Part shown: positions 22,530-33,472 of the stretch, piece after piece
Numbering within the stretch: position 1 is the stretch's first letter
Layout of the letters: each line of letters starts with the position of its first letter
Assembly: GCA_900095095.1 (NCBI GenBank)
Contig: FMBT01000302.1
Location: 186,001-250,000, forward strand
Length of the DNA: 64,000 nucleotides
From: Fragilariopsis cylindrus CCMP1102
Lineage: Eukaryota > Bacillariophyta > Bacillariophyceae > Bacillariales > Bacillariaceae
Reading direction: 5' to 3'
The notes under the pieces: generated by a model
Databases searched by the model: none
Told to the model about the DNA's origin: nothing
What the model saw: the letters and a program-made list of their open reading frames with translations, nothing else
Program-made: the position numbers and the translations under genes

Positions 22530-23587
22530 GGTTTTCCGCCGTTTGATAACAATTATTTACTATGATGAACAGATCGATGATAGATAGTCGAGCGAGTATT
22601 ATGAGAGCAGAAATACTATGATTGTAGACGATAGAGATCTTAGAGAGAGGAGAGACGACAATATGCATGTACCGTATCTCACTCCAACTACGACTATTAC
22701 AGATCTTTTTGTAATATAATTTATATGTTAACGTATCTCATAATTGCTTTGCGTACAGCGTTGTACTATTAAGGCGGTATTTATGAATCAAGATCGAAGC
22801 GATGCGTCAGCACTGTAACGATGGACAACCAAAACGCAAATACAAGAAACGATTTACTTTTGAGTGAAGTGGACGTGGACAAAATCGAGGCAAGCTTAAA
22901 TGATGGTATACTTACTGGCAACGTAAACATTATTTATTTAGATCAGTTTGGTACAGATTTATCTTATAAAACTATGTGATCGTTAAATAAGGTTCTTTTT
23001 TATTCGCGAAAACACCATCAATAGAGCGAAGAAGTCTAATACTACTTTTACAAGTACTGTACCGCCACCATCTGGAACCTTAGAAGAATGCTGGGTTCGG
23101 TCCAATAATCTACCTATGTCCTACACGTGTCAGAGTTTTGGTAAAGTACTGTAATTAACGACTAAAAAATAGAAGATTCAACAAGTTCAACCCAACGATT
23201 TACTTGGTTTTCGTAAACGTGTCACTACAACTTGTAAAGTACATGTAATCAACGACCAAATAAAATAGAAAACATCAATCATGAGTGATATAATGTACAG
23301 TACAGTACTTTTAACGACGAACAAAATGTACTGGAATGTGAATGATGGGTGAAGAGAACTGCATGTACGGTACAGTAGTTCGATATCTTCACATTGGACG
23401 TATTAAGGGAACACAATTTGAAAAATCCTAATATCGCTCGGGAAATGACAATCGCGACATACAAAACATGAATACGACACGTATCTCCACAAAAAAAAGA
23501 ACAAAAAATGGACTCGAATAGGTAGTAAAATAGTAATGCGCAAGGTTTCTTATTTAATAATAGGATCTAATATTCCTTTATTCTATT
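22530..23587. other. Intergenic region with TACAGTA-type words
   Basis: Spacer of about 1.06 kb. It holds the small ORF at 22821-22979 and repeated words of the GTACAGTAC type (around 23148, 23292 and 23368). Nothing else was recognised. Confidence 0.4.
22821..22979 (+). CDS. Small ORF, doubtful
   Basis: Begins MDNQNANTRNDLLLSEVDVD and runs 52 codons to TGA. The first 30 residues look protein-like. A possible donor (gatggtata) follows 'SLNDG', so it could be a first exon or a 5' relic of a larger gene. There is no match I can name. Confidence 0.25.
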   Translation: MDNQNANTRNDLLLSEVDVDKIEASLNDGILTGNVNIIYLDQFGTDLSYKTM

Positions 23588-25609
23588 TCAACTAAATATT
23601 ATATCATGACCACAGAGATGACTCTGACTTTTATTGCATAAAAACAAACATTCCTCACAAACATCAATGATTACGTTCGACTGCTCTTTGTTTTCTTGTT
23701 GTTGTTGTTGCTGTTGTTGTACACTTGTAGAATAATGAGGACGACGATCCATAAGTTTTTGTTTTTGTTCTGTATAAATATAATTAGTTTTGGGATCTTT
23801 CCCTATCGCAATTCTTGACATACCAACAATTGTTGCAAATGTTGAGGAACGTGTACCAATAAATATATCCGAATGTATTGCCACCATCATATCATTCCAT
23901 GGTTGTGTCCACCATAATACAATATCATCATATGATTTTGATTTTTGATCATTATTATTATTTGTATTTAATGTTTCTATAATATCACGTGGTACAATTA
24001 TTGATGGTCCAATATCAGGATCATTTTTTAAATTAATTAATACATCTTTATTTTGACCATCACTGATAAATACAATTGCTATTGGTGGTTGGTTTTTTAT
24101 ATTGTTGTTGCCAATAGAAAGATCTGTATCCTCCCCATCATTGCCTTTACCGCCATTACCGTTACCGCCACTATTAATACCTGCTATAATATTTTTAATA
24201 TAGGATGGAGTCATCCAACATTCATCCTTTGCTGGTAATAAATCACCGACACGTCTTTCACATTCACCTTCTAACCATCTTGAATGTATTGTAACATACT
24301 TTGTATTCATGACATTGCTATCGCTATTGCTATTGCTATTGCTATCGCTATTGCTATTGCTATTGCTATTGCTATTGCTATTGCTATCGCTATTGCTATC
24401 GCTATTGCTATCGCTATTGCTTTTGCTGATACTACTGTTACTGTTGCTGTTGCTGTTGCTGCTGCTGCTGCTGTTGCTGTTGCTGCTAATGTTGTTGATT
24501 TGTCGATAATTATTAGTATTGATATAGTTTTGTACAATATTATAGAGAACTAAATTTCGATCCGCAATACCAATTTGTCCGAAAAACTGTCCCAATATAA
24601 GTTTACGACGTTGTTCAATATTCTTCACTGATATAATATTATTCCAATACATATTTTTTTCGATATAAAAATAGGTTGCTTTTGTATCTAAATAGATATG
24701 CTGTATTATTGTATTGTTGTTGTTGTTATTGTTATTTTTCTTTTTATTAGTAGCTGATAAATTTAATGCATCCAGTCGATCTTCATGAACTAACAGTACA
24801 ACAGTTGGTAATTGTTCCAGTTGCATAGCAAATTCTTTTCCCTTTTTATTCCATCCATTATAACACATACCTTTCAAGATATCAAATGCCCACTTACTTA
24901 CAGCAACAACTACTGTATCAGTATTTCCATTACTATTATCTAATGCTATATCAATGGCATGTAATATTGTAACAATTTGATTATTACTTCGTCCGTAGGC
25001 TCTTTTACCTCCTAAATGATATACCGTCGTAATTTGAGTCGGATCGAAACTCTTCGTCTTATTCTGATGATGAATGGGATTATTAATACTAATACTACTG
25101 ATGGGATTATAGCTACGATTATTATTGCTATCGTGACTACTATTATTGCCGTGGATATCGATATCGTACAGAGAAATTCCATCAGGTTCATCATCGTTTA
25201 TTATCGGGATATTATTACTATTGGTACTAGTTGCAGTTGCAGTTGCCGCAGTTTTTGCAGTTTTTGCAGCAGCAGTCCGTAGTGTTGTTGTTGTTGATGT
25301 TGATGTTGTTGATGTTGATGTTGATGGTTTTGAAATTGTGTGTGTGGATAATTGACGTGGATTATTACCGATTATTAATGGTAGAACTTGAATAAAAGTT
25401 GATAAAATACCCAAACCAAATATCAAAACGAATGTGAATATTATTTTAAATTGAAGCAACGATGATGATGTATTCCTCTTATTCGTCTTATTCTTATCTT
25501 TGTCTTTGTTTTTAGTCTGTGTAGTAGTCGCATGGTCGTTGGCGTAAGATGATGATGGTAATAATAATACTGGATCATTATTACCATCCGTCGTGGTATT
25601 CCTCATCAT
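23588..25609 (-). CDS. Type II membrane protein, fucosyltransferase-like
   Basis: 673 residues, single exon. A signal anchor at about 55-80 (IIFTFVLIFGLGILSTFIQV) after a basic cytosolic tail fits a Golgi enzyme. The lumenal part has VYHLGGKRAYGRSNNQIVTI, YVTIHSRWLEGECERR, IAIVFISDGQNKDV, IVPRDIIETL and HSDIFIGTRSSTFATIVGMS. An H-x-R phrase, a late S-D-G phrase and G-T-x-S-S-T-F resemble the donor-binding regions of GT-B fucosyltransferases (GT23/GT65/GT68 type), so a GDP-sugar transferase is likely; the exact activity is inferred. Several low-complexity insertions interrupt it, the longest a Ser/Asn/Asp run (about 24310-24480). It is transcribed away from the dioxygenase gene at 26142. Confidence 0.6.
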   Translation of the reverse strand: MMRNTTTDGNNDPVLLLPSSSYANDHATTTQTKNKDKDKNKTNKRNTSSSLLQFKIIFTFVLIFGLGILSTFIQVLPLIIGNNPRQLSTHTISKPSTSTSTTSTSTTTTLRTAAAKTAKTAATATATSTNSNNIPIINDDEPDGISLYDIDIHGNNSSHDSNNNRSYNPISSISINNPIHHQNKTKSFDPTQITTVYHLGGKRAYGRSNNQIVTILHAIDIALDNSNGNTDTVVVAVSKWAFDILKGMCYNGWNKKGKEFAMQLEQLPTVVLLVHEDRLDALNLSATNKKKNNNNNNNNTIIQHIYLDTKATYFYIEKNMYWNNIISVKNIEQRRKLILGQFFGQIGIADRNLVLYNIVQNYINTNNYRQINNISSNSNSSSSSNSNSNSNSSISKSNSDSNSDSNSDSNSNSNSNSNSNSDSNSNSNSDSNVMNTKYVTIHSRWLEGECERRVGDLLPAKDECWMTPSYIKNIIAGINSGGNGNGGKGNDGEDTDLSIGNNNIKNQPPIAIVFISDGQNKDVLINLKNDPDIGPSIIVPRDIIETLNTNNNNDQKSKSYDDIVLWWTQPWNDMMVAIHSDIFIGTRSSTFATIVGMSRIAIGKDPKTNYIYTEQKQKLMDRRPHYSTSVQQQQQQQQENKEQSNVIIDVCEECLFLCNKSQSHLCGHDIIFS
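24310..24480. repeat. In-frame triplet/hexamer repeat coding for Ser-Asn-Asp runs
   Basis: GCTATT and GCTATC hexamers on the plus strand, then GCTGTT/GCTGCT triplets, translated on the minus strand as alternating Ser, Asn and Asp. The length stays in frame, as expected for a microsatellite tolerated in a coding loop. Confidence 0.85.
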
Positions 25610-26141
25610 ATTAATATTAATATTAATACTGATAATAAGAAAGAAAGAAAGATTATGCCACCGATAATATGCGATCTCTTTTTTCGTTCAATTTTATTGG
25701 ATATTGGGTCCTCGAACAATAACGACGTATCAACGTATCACGTCACCCCTTCAAATTGATTGTGTACAGTACGTGTGTGAGAACTTCACTCCACTCTATT
25801 GGATAGCTGTTATTGGTTACTGTACAGTATGTAAGATGAGCATAAAAAAATAATGGATCTAACGCATCCTTTTTCGTCGTCGATCTACGTATACTCCGTT
25901 TATTGTTTGTTGAGATCGCGCACCTCTTCACAAATCGGATCTTCCGCCATCAAAGATCTACTGTATGCACGTTTGAAAATCAATATCATAATAGTTCGTC
26001 GTAGCCATTCAACGACTCACTCGAATTGCATTACTGTATTACGTAAAATTAGAAAGTAAAAAACAAATTGCTATTGTGTAATACAAAATACAGTACAACA
26101 AGTAAAGGAATCCCGTTATCGGTATAGTCGTCGTCGTTATT
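25610..26141. other. Divergent intergenic region
   Basis: Shared upstream region of the transferase (minus) and dioxygenase (plus) genes. It has TACTGTACAGTATG near 25820 and related words at 25766, 26033 and 26090. No gene recognised. Confidence 0.5.
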
Positions 26142-28004
26142 ATGAATCATTATAAGGTATTATTACCTCGTCCCGCTACTTGTCCAAATGATTGTATTGT
26201 TGGTCCAACGGATCTATCGGAAGTTATTGTATCATCATCATCTTTATCATCATCTTGGGGGAAGCGGGCTAATAGTACAAGGAAACGGAAGCATAACGAT
26301 GACAATAACGACAATAACGCCGGCACTAATTCCAGTGGCAACATCGATGGTAGTAGTACCAACTTCGCTGCTGATACTAATAATTCATTTCAAACAGCAA
26401 TTCAAACATTTTTATCCTCCGGATGTTGTGTAATACCAGGTGGACGAAGAAAAAGAAGAAGTAATGAAAGCACAACCAATAATTTGCCAGAAGAATTATC
26501 ATTATCATGCCTTCCACCAGAATTTGTGGATATATGTTTACATCGTGCCAAAACTGATTATATGTATTTAAACAATTTACTGAAAATAGAACGTGAAAAA
26601 ATAATACTTACTACTACAAATAAAAATTCCAACCCTCATCATCATCATCAACATCATCATAAATTAACTGCAGTCACACGACAAGATTATTCGGAATTAT
26701 GTGCACGGGATGGTGGACGGATTGATATACGATATAAAATGAAGGACTATCCCTATAATTGTGGTGGATTAATCTATAATACTATTGTTTATCCATTACT
26801 ACAAGAATTATTAAATGGTACTAGTAGTGTTAATGACAACAACGACAACGAGAATAATAATGAACCGATACAACTAGTATATGCAGGTGTCATGTGGGGT
26901 ATGCCTATTGATATAGATGATAACAACAACAACAATAGCAGGAGTAGTGATGATGATGACTGTTTTCATCCTCATCATCAAAAATGGCATGCGGATGGTG
27001 GACATTTGTTTTCACAAGCGCAACAAGATCAATTATTACCACCAGGATTCACATTACCACCCCATTGTATTAATGTCTTTTATCCTTTAGTAGATTTAAC
27101 ACAAGAGAATGGTCCAACCGAATTTAGAATTGGTAGTCATCGTCGTCGTGATAATGTGGAAGATAAGGCATTAAAAGAAGTAGAATTTCCATTATTATGT
27201 CCAGCAGGTGGTGCTGTATTATTTGACTACCGAATACAACATCGTGGTAGAGCAAACGTATCATCATGTTCTTCTTCTTCAACTGCAACTTCTACAACTT
27301 CTGCAACAACTCCTTTTTCCACGACAACGAAATTAAATACTACAGCAGAAGGAGTAGCGGAAGTAATAGCAGAAGAAGAAAAAAATACACCACCACCAAC
27401 ATCATCAACATCATCAACAACATCAACAGGAACAACAAAAGCAGAAATGGAAATTGTTAATAAAGGTCGACCAGTTTTATATTTAGCATATGCAAAAACA
27501 TGGTTTAAGGATCATGGTAATACAAGAAGTGGTAGACGATTATGTCCGAAATCATCATCATCATCATCTAGCAATAGTGCATCACGTACCTTAACAGGAC
27601 AGCCTGTACCATATGGAAAAGGATTTGAAAATTATGATACTACTAGTAACAGTGACAATACCATCAATGATGCTGACTGTGATAGTAACGGTGATGGTGA
27701 CGGGGATGGGACTGGTACAAATAATGAGAATGATGGCGACACCAATATTAGTAACGGCAATGATAATGGTGTTGGTAATAATGAAAATAATAGCAGGGAT
27801 GATAATGATGGTGGTGAACCATGGATGTTATTTCAAATGACAGTAGAGTTACCAAATAATAAATTAGAAATAATACGTGTTCATAAGGGTGATATTGCTG
27901 TCGAAGTATCACAACAATTTTGTTATAAACATTCATTATCCGATGATTTTATATCAATATTAACACAAACAATACAACAACAAATGAATGAATGTATGTT
28001 GTAA
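26142..28004 (+). CDS. Phytanoyl-CoA dioxygenase-like (PhyH) 2-oxoglutarate oxygenase
   Basis: 620 residues, single exon. The core shows KWHADGGHLFSQAQQDQLLP (HxD iron ligands), FYPLVDLTQENGPTEFRIGS, CPAGGAVLFDYRIQHRGRAN (distal His) and RPVLYLAYAKTWFKDHGN. This is the PhyH fold, which uses Fe(II), 2-oxoglutarate and O2 to hydroxylate small molecules. Two long low-complexity inserts split it, one just after the distal His. The last 60 residues (MTVELPNNKLEIIRVHKGDI ... VSQQFCYKHSLSDDFISIL) form a separate small module that looks beta-grasp-like. I have seen similar VxxGDxxxxVxxxFCxxHxL phrases in other stramenopile proteins but cannot name the domain. No signal peptide is visible. Substrate unknown. 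Confidence 0.75.
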   Translation: MNHYKVLLPRPATCPNDCIVGPTDLSEVIVSSSSLSSSWGKRANSTRKRKHNDDNNDNNAGTNSSGNIDGSSTNFAADTNNSFQTAIQTFLSSGCCVIPGGRRKRRSNESTTNNLPEELSLSCLPPEFVDICLHRAKTDYMYLNNLLKIEREKIILTTTNKNSNPHHHHQHHHKLTAVTRQDYSELCARDGGRIDIRYKMKDYPYNCGGLIYNTIVYPLLQELLNGTSSVNDNNDNENNNEPIQLVYAGVMWGMPIDIDDNNNNNSRSSDDDDCFHPHHQKWHADGGHLFSQAQQDQLLPPGFTLPPHCINVFYPLVDLTQENGPTEFRIGSHRRRDNVEDKALKEVEFPLLCPAGGAVLFDYRIQHRGRANVSSCSSSSTATSTTSATTPFSTTTKLNTTAEGVAEVIAEEEKNTPPPTSSTSSTTSTGTTKAEMEIVNKGRPVLYLAYAKTWFKDHGNTRSGRRLCPKSSSSSSSNSASRTLTGQPVPYGKGFENYDTTSNSDNTINDADCDSNGDGDGDGTGTNNENDGDTNISNGNDNGVGNNENNSRDDNDGGEPWMLFQMTVELPNNKLEIIRVHKGDIAVEVSQQFCYKHSLSDDFISILTQTIQQQMNECML

Positions 28005-28293
28005 CTAGTGATTGGCAATGGATGAAATGAGATGTAAGAATGTTGCAAGCAACAATAATACTTCCCTACCTGCTTTCATTCCATTCCATTCCGTCATATC
28101 GTGGAGTGCATGTCGTGTAATATAGTAAGCTAAGCTAAGCTAAGCTAAGCTAAGCTAAGCAAAGCAAACAAAGCAAAACAAAGCGAAACAAGACAAAACA
28201 TGACAATACAAAATTAGAATTATTACTATTATTCATTAATTATCTATCATTCCGCGCTTATCCTTTCTTATCTTTCCTTTTTTTTCTTTTCTT
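28005..28293. other. Convergent 3' spacer
   Basis: Short spacer between converging genes, dominated by a pentanucleotide array and related AAGC/AAAC words. Confidence 0.6.
28124..28162. repeat. TAAGC pentanucleotide array
   Basis: Seven or so copies of TAAGC, decaying rightward into AAAGC and AAAAC words. It lies between two converging 3' ends. Confidence 0.85.
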
Positions 28294-29169
28294 TCATAAT
28301 TTGTTATCATTCATTTTTTGTTTTTTATGATTGTCATGATTATTTTTTTCTTGTTTAATATCATATAAATGATCAAAAAAATCTTCTTCTAATTGTATAG
28401 TTTGTAGGAATCTTTTTTCACATGCCTCTAATCGAATTTGAGACGATGCACCAAGTGTACTATTGTTGCCATTTTCAAGAACTTCTGCTTTTAATTTAGT
28501 ACCTTCACGATCTAATAATTCACGTAAATATTGTACCACATTTTCAAATTCAGTACCCGAATGCAATTGGATCCATTCATAGGTTAAAAAGTCATCACGA
28601 TTAATTTGACAAAATTCATCTTTACTATGAAAATCTTCATTCAATAATATATCTGCCCATGATAAATAAGACCATTCACAAACGACAATCACCGCTAACA
28701 TTTCTTCTAAATTGCCACTCACTGCTACCTCCGTCATTAATGAACAAAATTTGGTAGTTACTTTCGAATTTGGTGTTATCTCTTCCGATCGTTCTTCTTT
28801 TGTGATACCTAATGTTGCAAAACTACGTTCAAAGTAGGTATTTTCTGATCCGGTAATGACACCTAAAAATTGACAACCTGCAATACGATCATTTAAACAG
28901 GATAATTTTGTAATAATGGATGCTAATAATATCACAAAACTATCTAAAAAACGATGATCTTGTATTAAATAATTTTTCATTATACAATGTTTGAAATGAT
29001 TTGTTTCATTCTTCGTCGCAATTCTTCCTCCACCACTTCCACCAGCAGTAGCAAGTTCTTTTGTAAAACGATGATTTATAACACGATCCCATTGTTTACC
29101 AGCTTTAATACGTAATTCATCCGTATATCTCATAGTAGGACTAGAACTATTACTCATGCTACTACTCAT
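28294..29169 (-). CDS. TENA/THI-4 family protein (aminopyrimidine hydrolase-like)
   Basis: 291 residues, single exon. All-helical TENA/THI-4 fold: QWDRVINHRFTKELA near the N-terminus, MKNYLIQDHRFLDSFVILLA, ENTYFERSFATLGITKEER, VVCEWSYLSWADILL and YEWIQLHSGTEFENVVQYLR, then a C-terminal EEDFFDHLYDI. TenA enzymes hydrolyse thiamin breakdown products and so salvage the pyrimidine of vitamin B1. The Cys in VCEWSY sits where the catalytic Cys of TenA-C enzymes lies (alignment by eye). The tail is lysine-rich. The protein is longer than bacterial TenA (about 230 residues) because of an N-terminal extension and a loop. It is divergent from the membrane-protein gene at 29787. Confidence 0.8.
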   Translation of the reverse strand: MSSSMSNSSSPTMRYTDELRIKAGKQWDRVINHRFTKELATAGGSGGGRIATKNETNHFKHCIMKNYLIQDHRFLDSFVILLASIITKLSCLNDRIAGCQFLGVITGSENTYFERSFATLGITKEERSEEITPNSKVTTKFCSLMTEVAVSGNLEEMLAVIVVCEWSYLSWADILLNEDFHSKDEFCQINRDDFLTYEWIQLHSGTEFENVVQYLRELLDREGTKLKAEVLENGNNSTLGASSQIRLEACEKRFLQTIQLEEDFFDHLYDIKQEKNNHDNHKKQKMNDNKL

Positions 29170-29786
29170 GCTACCTATCGACTCTCCTCTCTCAAGCTAG
29201 TTGATAGCGGTATCGATTCGGCGGTATGATGTACAGTACAGTATGTGTCGTTGTTGCGTTGTAGTCTCGCAAATGAGATGTTTGTTTGTGCTGGCTGCTG
29301 TGTATCATGTAAATACCGTAAAATGTGTCGTGATTGATTCGATCTTCGATGATTCATTCGATTCGATCATTCGATTTTTCGAGTCGTCGTTTATTTCGGG
29401 GGGCCTTCCGGCACTGCAAATATCGTGGGGGTTGGTCGAAAACTAGTAATTTGATTTTTTGAGCATTCCCTTTTTAGCCGCATTGCTTCTACCGGCTTGA
29501 AACAAAAAAAAGCGGTTATGCTCCACGCTCTCAAAAACACGAAGAAAAGATATGCAAAATAACCTTCGGATCGATCGACGAGAAGAATAAAATAAAGAAT
29601 ACTGTACAATATACTCAACAACGTAAATAAAATCTTCGACAAGAAAAACAACAACACAATAACACAAAGAAAGAATGAAGACACTGTATAGTGCACTCAA
29701 CCATTATAACCAGTCTTAAGATCACAGAAATCGAATACAAAATCACGAAAAAAGAACGACGAAAAAAAGATCAATAATACACTACA
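29170..29786. other. Divergent intergenic region
   Basis: Upstream of both the TENA and the 29787 gene. It contains GTACAGTACAGTATG near 29231 and TACTGTACAATATAC near 29602. No gene recognised. Confidence 0.5.
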
Positions 29787-31168
29787 ATGGGAATGTTTGC
29801 TCGATCCAATGCCGGCAATAAGCAGTCAATTCAAAGAAATGATGGATTACCAATTGTACAAGGAAGAAAGGTACGCACAGCAAATCGACGTAGTGATTAT
29901 AATTACAACAATCAATATGCAGCGCATAATGACAATAGTTCAGCAGGTTGTATAAATTGGAATTTTTGGACATTTATTATTGTTGCTATTGTATCAGCAA
30001 CTGCCTATTATGCATACGATAATAGCGTGGTTGTGCTAGGGACAAAGACAGAACCTACAGCTGCAGCTACTGCTGCTGTAGCTGTAGTTACTGCAGCTGT
30101 ACCTGCATCTGCTCCTGTACCAGCAGTAACAGCAACAATTGCTACACTAGCTCAATTATCTGTACCACCAGCTGATTTAACAAAAGCGACATTCCCAGCT
30201 GTATGTACCACAGAACAACGTACAATGATTGGAAAACAATTACCATATTCAAATTGTAAAAGATATTGGAATTCAAATTGTTCCTTCCGTGCTGCGACAG
30301 CAAGTGGTTGTCAAAATCCTATACTAGCACGTGAATTTTTTTCAAATAGTAATGATTTTAAATTAGGAGTAGGAGATGATACAACAAAATTTAATGCACT
30401 ATTGTTGGGATGGAGAACAGATGATAAACCAATGGATTTATTAAATATTGGATCCGGATTAAATTCGAAATATAATGTGAATACATGGGATAAAGAACTT
30501 ATTAAAACTAAAAGACCAGAAAATATATGTCGTACACCAATTGTTACAACAACAACAACATCACCACCACCAATACCACGTACTCAAGTACCACAGGTAT
30601 TAGTGATTGATTGGGAACCCATCCAAACTTATTGTTAGAAAATTTAAAAAAACATGGTTCATTAACAGATTCTGAATTGATTATTGAAAAATTGAATATC
30701 AATAATTATTTGAATAAGAAAAATAGTTTAGATACCATCATTGAACAAAAATTGGCAAAAACAAAAGATGAACCAATCCATTATGTGGACATATCACGTA
30801 GTACAGAAGCATTAGATTATTCCTTTTTAATGGAAATGATATCCTCCACATACATAAGAAATATTCGATTTTTACATTTTGAATACAATAATAAAGGTGA
30901 TTGGGCTGTAGCATCACATACATTAATAAAATTATTAAGTGCATTACGTAAAAATGGACTAGTATGTTATTGGTCAGGTGGTGATAATACACAATATAGT
31001 TTATGGAGAATTACAGATTGTTTCTTAGACTTTTACAATTACAAACATTATTCACGTATTCAATGTGTAAGTGTTATACATGATGATGTTAAAGTCTTAA
31101 GTGAACGAATGGAAAAACAATTCTTAGCTACATTATTAAAAGGACCAACACATACATTTGGTGGGTGA
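29787..31168 (+). CDS. Diatom type II membrane protein, FkbM/methyltransferase-like
   Basis: About 460 residues. A single signal anchor at about 55-70 (FWTFIIVAIVSATAYYAY) and an Ala/Thr-rich stem suggest a Golgi or secretory protein. The lumenal part has YSNCKRYWNSNCSFRAATAS, VLVIDLGTHPNLLLENLKKH, EPIHYVDISRSTEALDYSFL, SALRKNGLVCYWSGGDN and LWRITDCFLDFYNYKHYSRI. This order resembles a diatom family annotated as FkbM-type methyltransferase-like (a GxH near the start, then acidic and Trp-rich late motifs); the activity is not proven. The frame breaks once at TT 30611-30612. One added T gives VIDLGTHPN and 461 codons in total, ending in TGA. Confidence 0.6.
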
Positions 31169-31578
31169 TCAACCATAACAAACAAGATAATAAAGAAGTA
31201 AGTTAAAAAATACAAATTAGCATAAAACATACTAGTACTACAAGTTCTACTACTCGGCGGACGAGCAATGCAATTTAATGCAACACATATATGGAGGAAG
31301 ATGAAAGAACATAACATAACATAACATAACATAAAAAAATAAAACAAAACAAAACTTCTTACTATTACTATTATTATGTTTATATTATATTAATCAGGAT
31401 CATGCATGCTGCTTATCTTATTCTTTTTCGTTTTCGAGGTTATGTATATGATATTCCATTTACATTTACATTTTTGCTATCACCAAGTCTTCACCATCAA
31501 CATCATCGTTGCCTTCTTCGTTCTAACCATCACGATTTATACTACTAGTTAGTACCATTATTGATATTTTGATTTGAT
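31169..31578. other. Convergent spacer with an AACAT pentamer array
   Basis: Spacer between converging genes. AACAT/CATAA pentamers repeat at about 31307-31333, followed by AAAAC words. No gene seen. Confidence 0.6.
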
Positions 31579-32889
31579 TTACGATATTTTTCTTCGTTTT
31601 TTACCATTCTCAATGTTATTACAATGAATCCCACTATCGGTTCCATCATCATCGTAGTCACTGTTCTTATCACTTGCACCGTCATCATCGTCGTCGTCGT
31701 TGCTGATGTTGTTGTTGCTATTGTTGTTGTTGCTGCTATTGTTGTTGCTGCTATCGTCGATGGATCCCGAGAAAAGTTTTACCAATACATCAGGATGCCT
31801 ACGAAATAAGAAATAGACACAATCTAAATGAATATTTTCGTCCATAGCTGCCGTTAGTATTGCCTCCACAACATTTAATTGTGTTGAATTATCGGCAGAA
31901 GAAGAAGGAGAAGAAGAACGAATGAGAGTATCTTCTACGACTCGCATTACTTCATTTCGTCCAGATGTTTCGCACGCCGATTGGAAGGGTGTTACATGCT
32001 GATCTTCTACCTGAAACAGTAGACTAATACCTTTCTTGTTTGGATAATAACGAATTCCATACTCAAACACCAACTGAAATTTTTGCATCGATCTAGTTAG
32101 TGCAACTTCATGAAGTGGAACCTCTCCAGTGCAATCCACTCTCGTTAAAAATATTGGATCCCATTCGATCATAAACCGAAATCTTTTTTCCGCGAAACTA
32201 TTATTCTTCCATAATTCCTCAAAAAAATCACTTTGAATGTCTTCTTTTTTTAACAAACCCATTTGTCTCAATTTTTGTATTACGAGAAGACACTTATCAT
32301 CGACGAGTTTATCATCAACGAGTTCTAGATGTTGCTGGTCGACAGGTATAGTCGGGCCAGCAGTAATGAGATGTTGCATAGTAGTATCCTCATACTCATC
32401 TTCAATCAATAATCCTCCTCTTTCTTCTTCCCTAAACAAGCCAAACTCTGTCGCTAGTCTAACTGCAAGTGGAATAAAAGAAACAGCCTTTAAATTGCAT
32501 ATGCCACTTAACTTGTCATCGGAGCCACAGGTAATGAAATGAATAGGCAATCTTTGTTGAGGACCTGATTTTTTCGATAACACCCCTGGAAATAAACGGA
32601 TGGCGGCTTCAACTTCGTCTTCTGTATCTCTATCGCTATCTAAACCTCTATAATCATCGGTGTAGGGATTTTTTTCGCAAAGCATATCATGGATGTCCAA
32701 TTCAGTACTATACAGAAACTCTGCAGCTAAACGATCAATTTTATTTCTTGTGCGCTTAGGATATGTTCGCTTCCTTTGAAGCAACATAATTAATGTCAGT
32801 AGTGTACGCTCTGCGGCAGCAGCTGCTAGTTCGTCGACATCGTCGTAGTCAGTATCACGATCGTCGTCGCTTAAATCACTATCGTCCAT
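31579..32889 (-). CDS. Ankyrin-like family protein, full-length copy 2
   Basis: 436 residues, single exon. An acidic N-terminus (MDDSDLSDDDRDTDYDDVDE) leads to a basic helical block (KRTRNKIDRLAAEF), LDSDRDTEDEVEAAIRLFPG, LPIHFITCG with NLKAVSFIPLAVRLATEFG, RQMGLLKKEDIQ, EVPLHEVALTRSMQKFQLVF, FEYGIRYYPNKKGISLLFQ, VTPFQSACETSGRNEVMRVV and HLDCVYFLFRRHPD. The PIH, PLH and PFQ phrases followed by paired helices look like degenerate ankyrin repeats, which usually bind proteins. The C-terminus has an Asn/Asp/Ser run and ends KKRRKIS, a likely nuclear signal. Relatives lie at 3913 and 47975, with relics near 51.6 and 58.8 kb. Function unknown. Confidence 0.7.
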   Translation of the reverse strand: MDDSDLSDDDRDTDYDDVDELAAAAAERTLLTLIMLLQRKRTYPKRTRNKIDRLAAEFLYSTELDIHDMLCEKNPYTDDYRGLDSDRDTEDEVEAAIRLFPGVLSKKSGPQQRLPIHFITCGSDDKLSGICNLKAVSFIPLAVRLATEFGLFREEERGGLLIEDEYEDTTMQHLITAGPTIPVDQQHLELVDDKLVDDKCLLVIQKLRQMGLLKKEDIQSDFFEELWKNNSFAEKRFRFMIEWDPIFLTRVDCTGEVPLHEVALTRSMQKFQLVFEYGIRYYPNKKGISLLFQVEDQHVTPFQSACETSGRNEVMRVVEDTLIRSSSPSSSADNSTQLNVVEAILTAAMDENIHLDCVYFLFRRHPDVLVKLFSGSIDDSSNNNSSNNNNSNNNISNDDDDDDGASDKNSDYDDDGTDSGIHCNNIENGKKRRKIS

Positions 32890-33472
32890 GATTCCTTCTT
32901 TCTTTTCGTAATGTGCAAGGTGAATCTGAAACTAAATGTTTTATCTTGTTGGTGTTGAGCTTGTGTTGTGTTGTGTTGTGTTGTCTGTTTGCTCTTGCGT
33001 GCTTTGTGTCATTTGTGTCATTTATTTTATTATTTGTTTATTGTCGCGCAAGAAGCGCTCATTACCAGTAAGGTACTTCCGCCCTCCGTCAACGCACAAT
33101 TAGTACGAGGAATTTGCGAGTTAAATTCTATTTATTCTTATCATTGTTAACAATATAAATATTATATCCTTTTCATGAGGACAGCGAGAGAAGTTGCTTG
33201 ATGTATCGTACGTCCTGTATCAACATCAAATTCTGGACTCGAAGGATGATGATGACGAGATATAATAATTAATTATATCGTAAATCTTATAAATAGATGA
33301 TAATCATAATAAACCAATATATGTGTTCTATGAAATTAAAAAAAAGGAATGTAAACAGGATCGTATTTTTTTTTCCAATGGTTGTATTTTTTGTATGTGT
33401 AATAGACATTTAGTGCTTCTGATTTTATTGTTATATTTCTATGATATTACTATTCTTGTCTTTGTCTATGAA
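32890..33472. other. Intergenic with pentamer run and conserved motif
   Basis: Upstream of the ankyrin-like gene. A GTGTT pentamer run at about 32953-32982 is followed by the GCGC-armed motif at 33044-33058, then AT-rich DNA that is the 3' flank of the next gene. Confidence 0.5.
33044..33058 (-). promoter_or_regulatory. GCGC-armed motif upstream of ankyrin-like copy 2
   Basis: On the minus strand CGCTTCTTGCGCGAC, about 155-170 bp before the start codon at 32889. It matches the motifs before the other family members. Confidence 0.5.

Noticed and set aside
24284-24553. Frames made of alternating Ile-Ala or Leu runs
   Set aside because: Shadow translations of the triplet/hexamer repeat inside the transferase gene.
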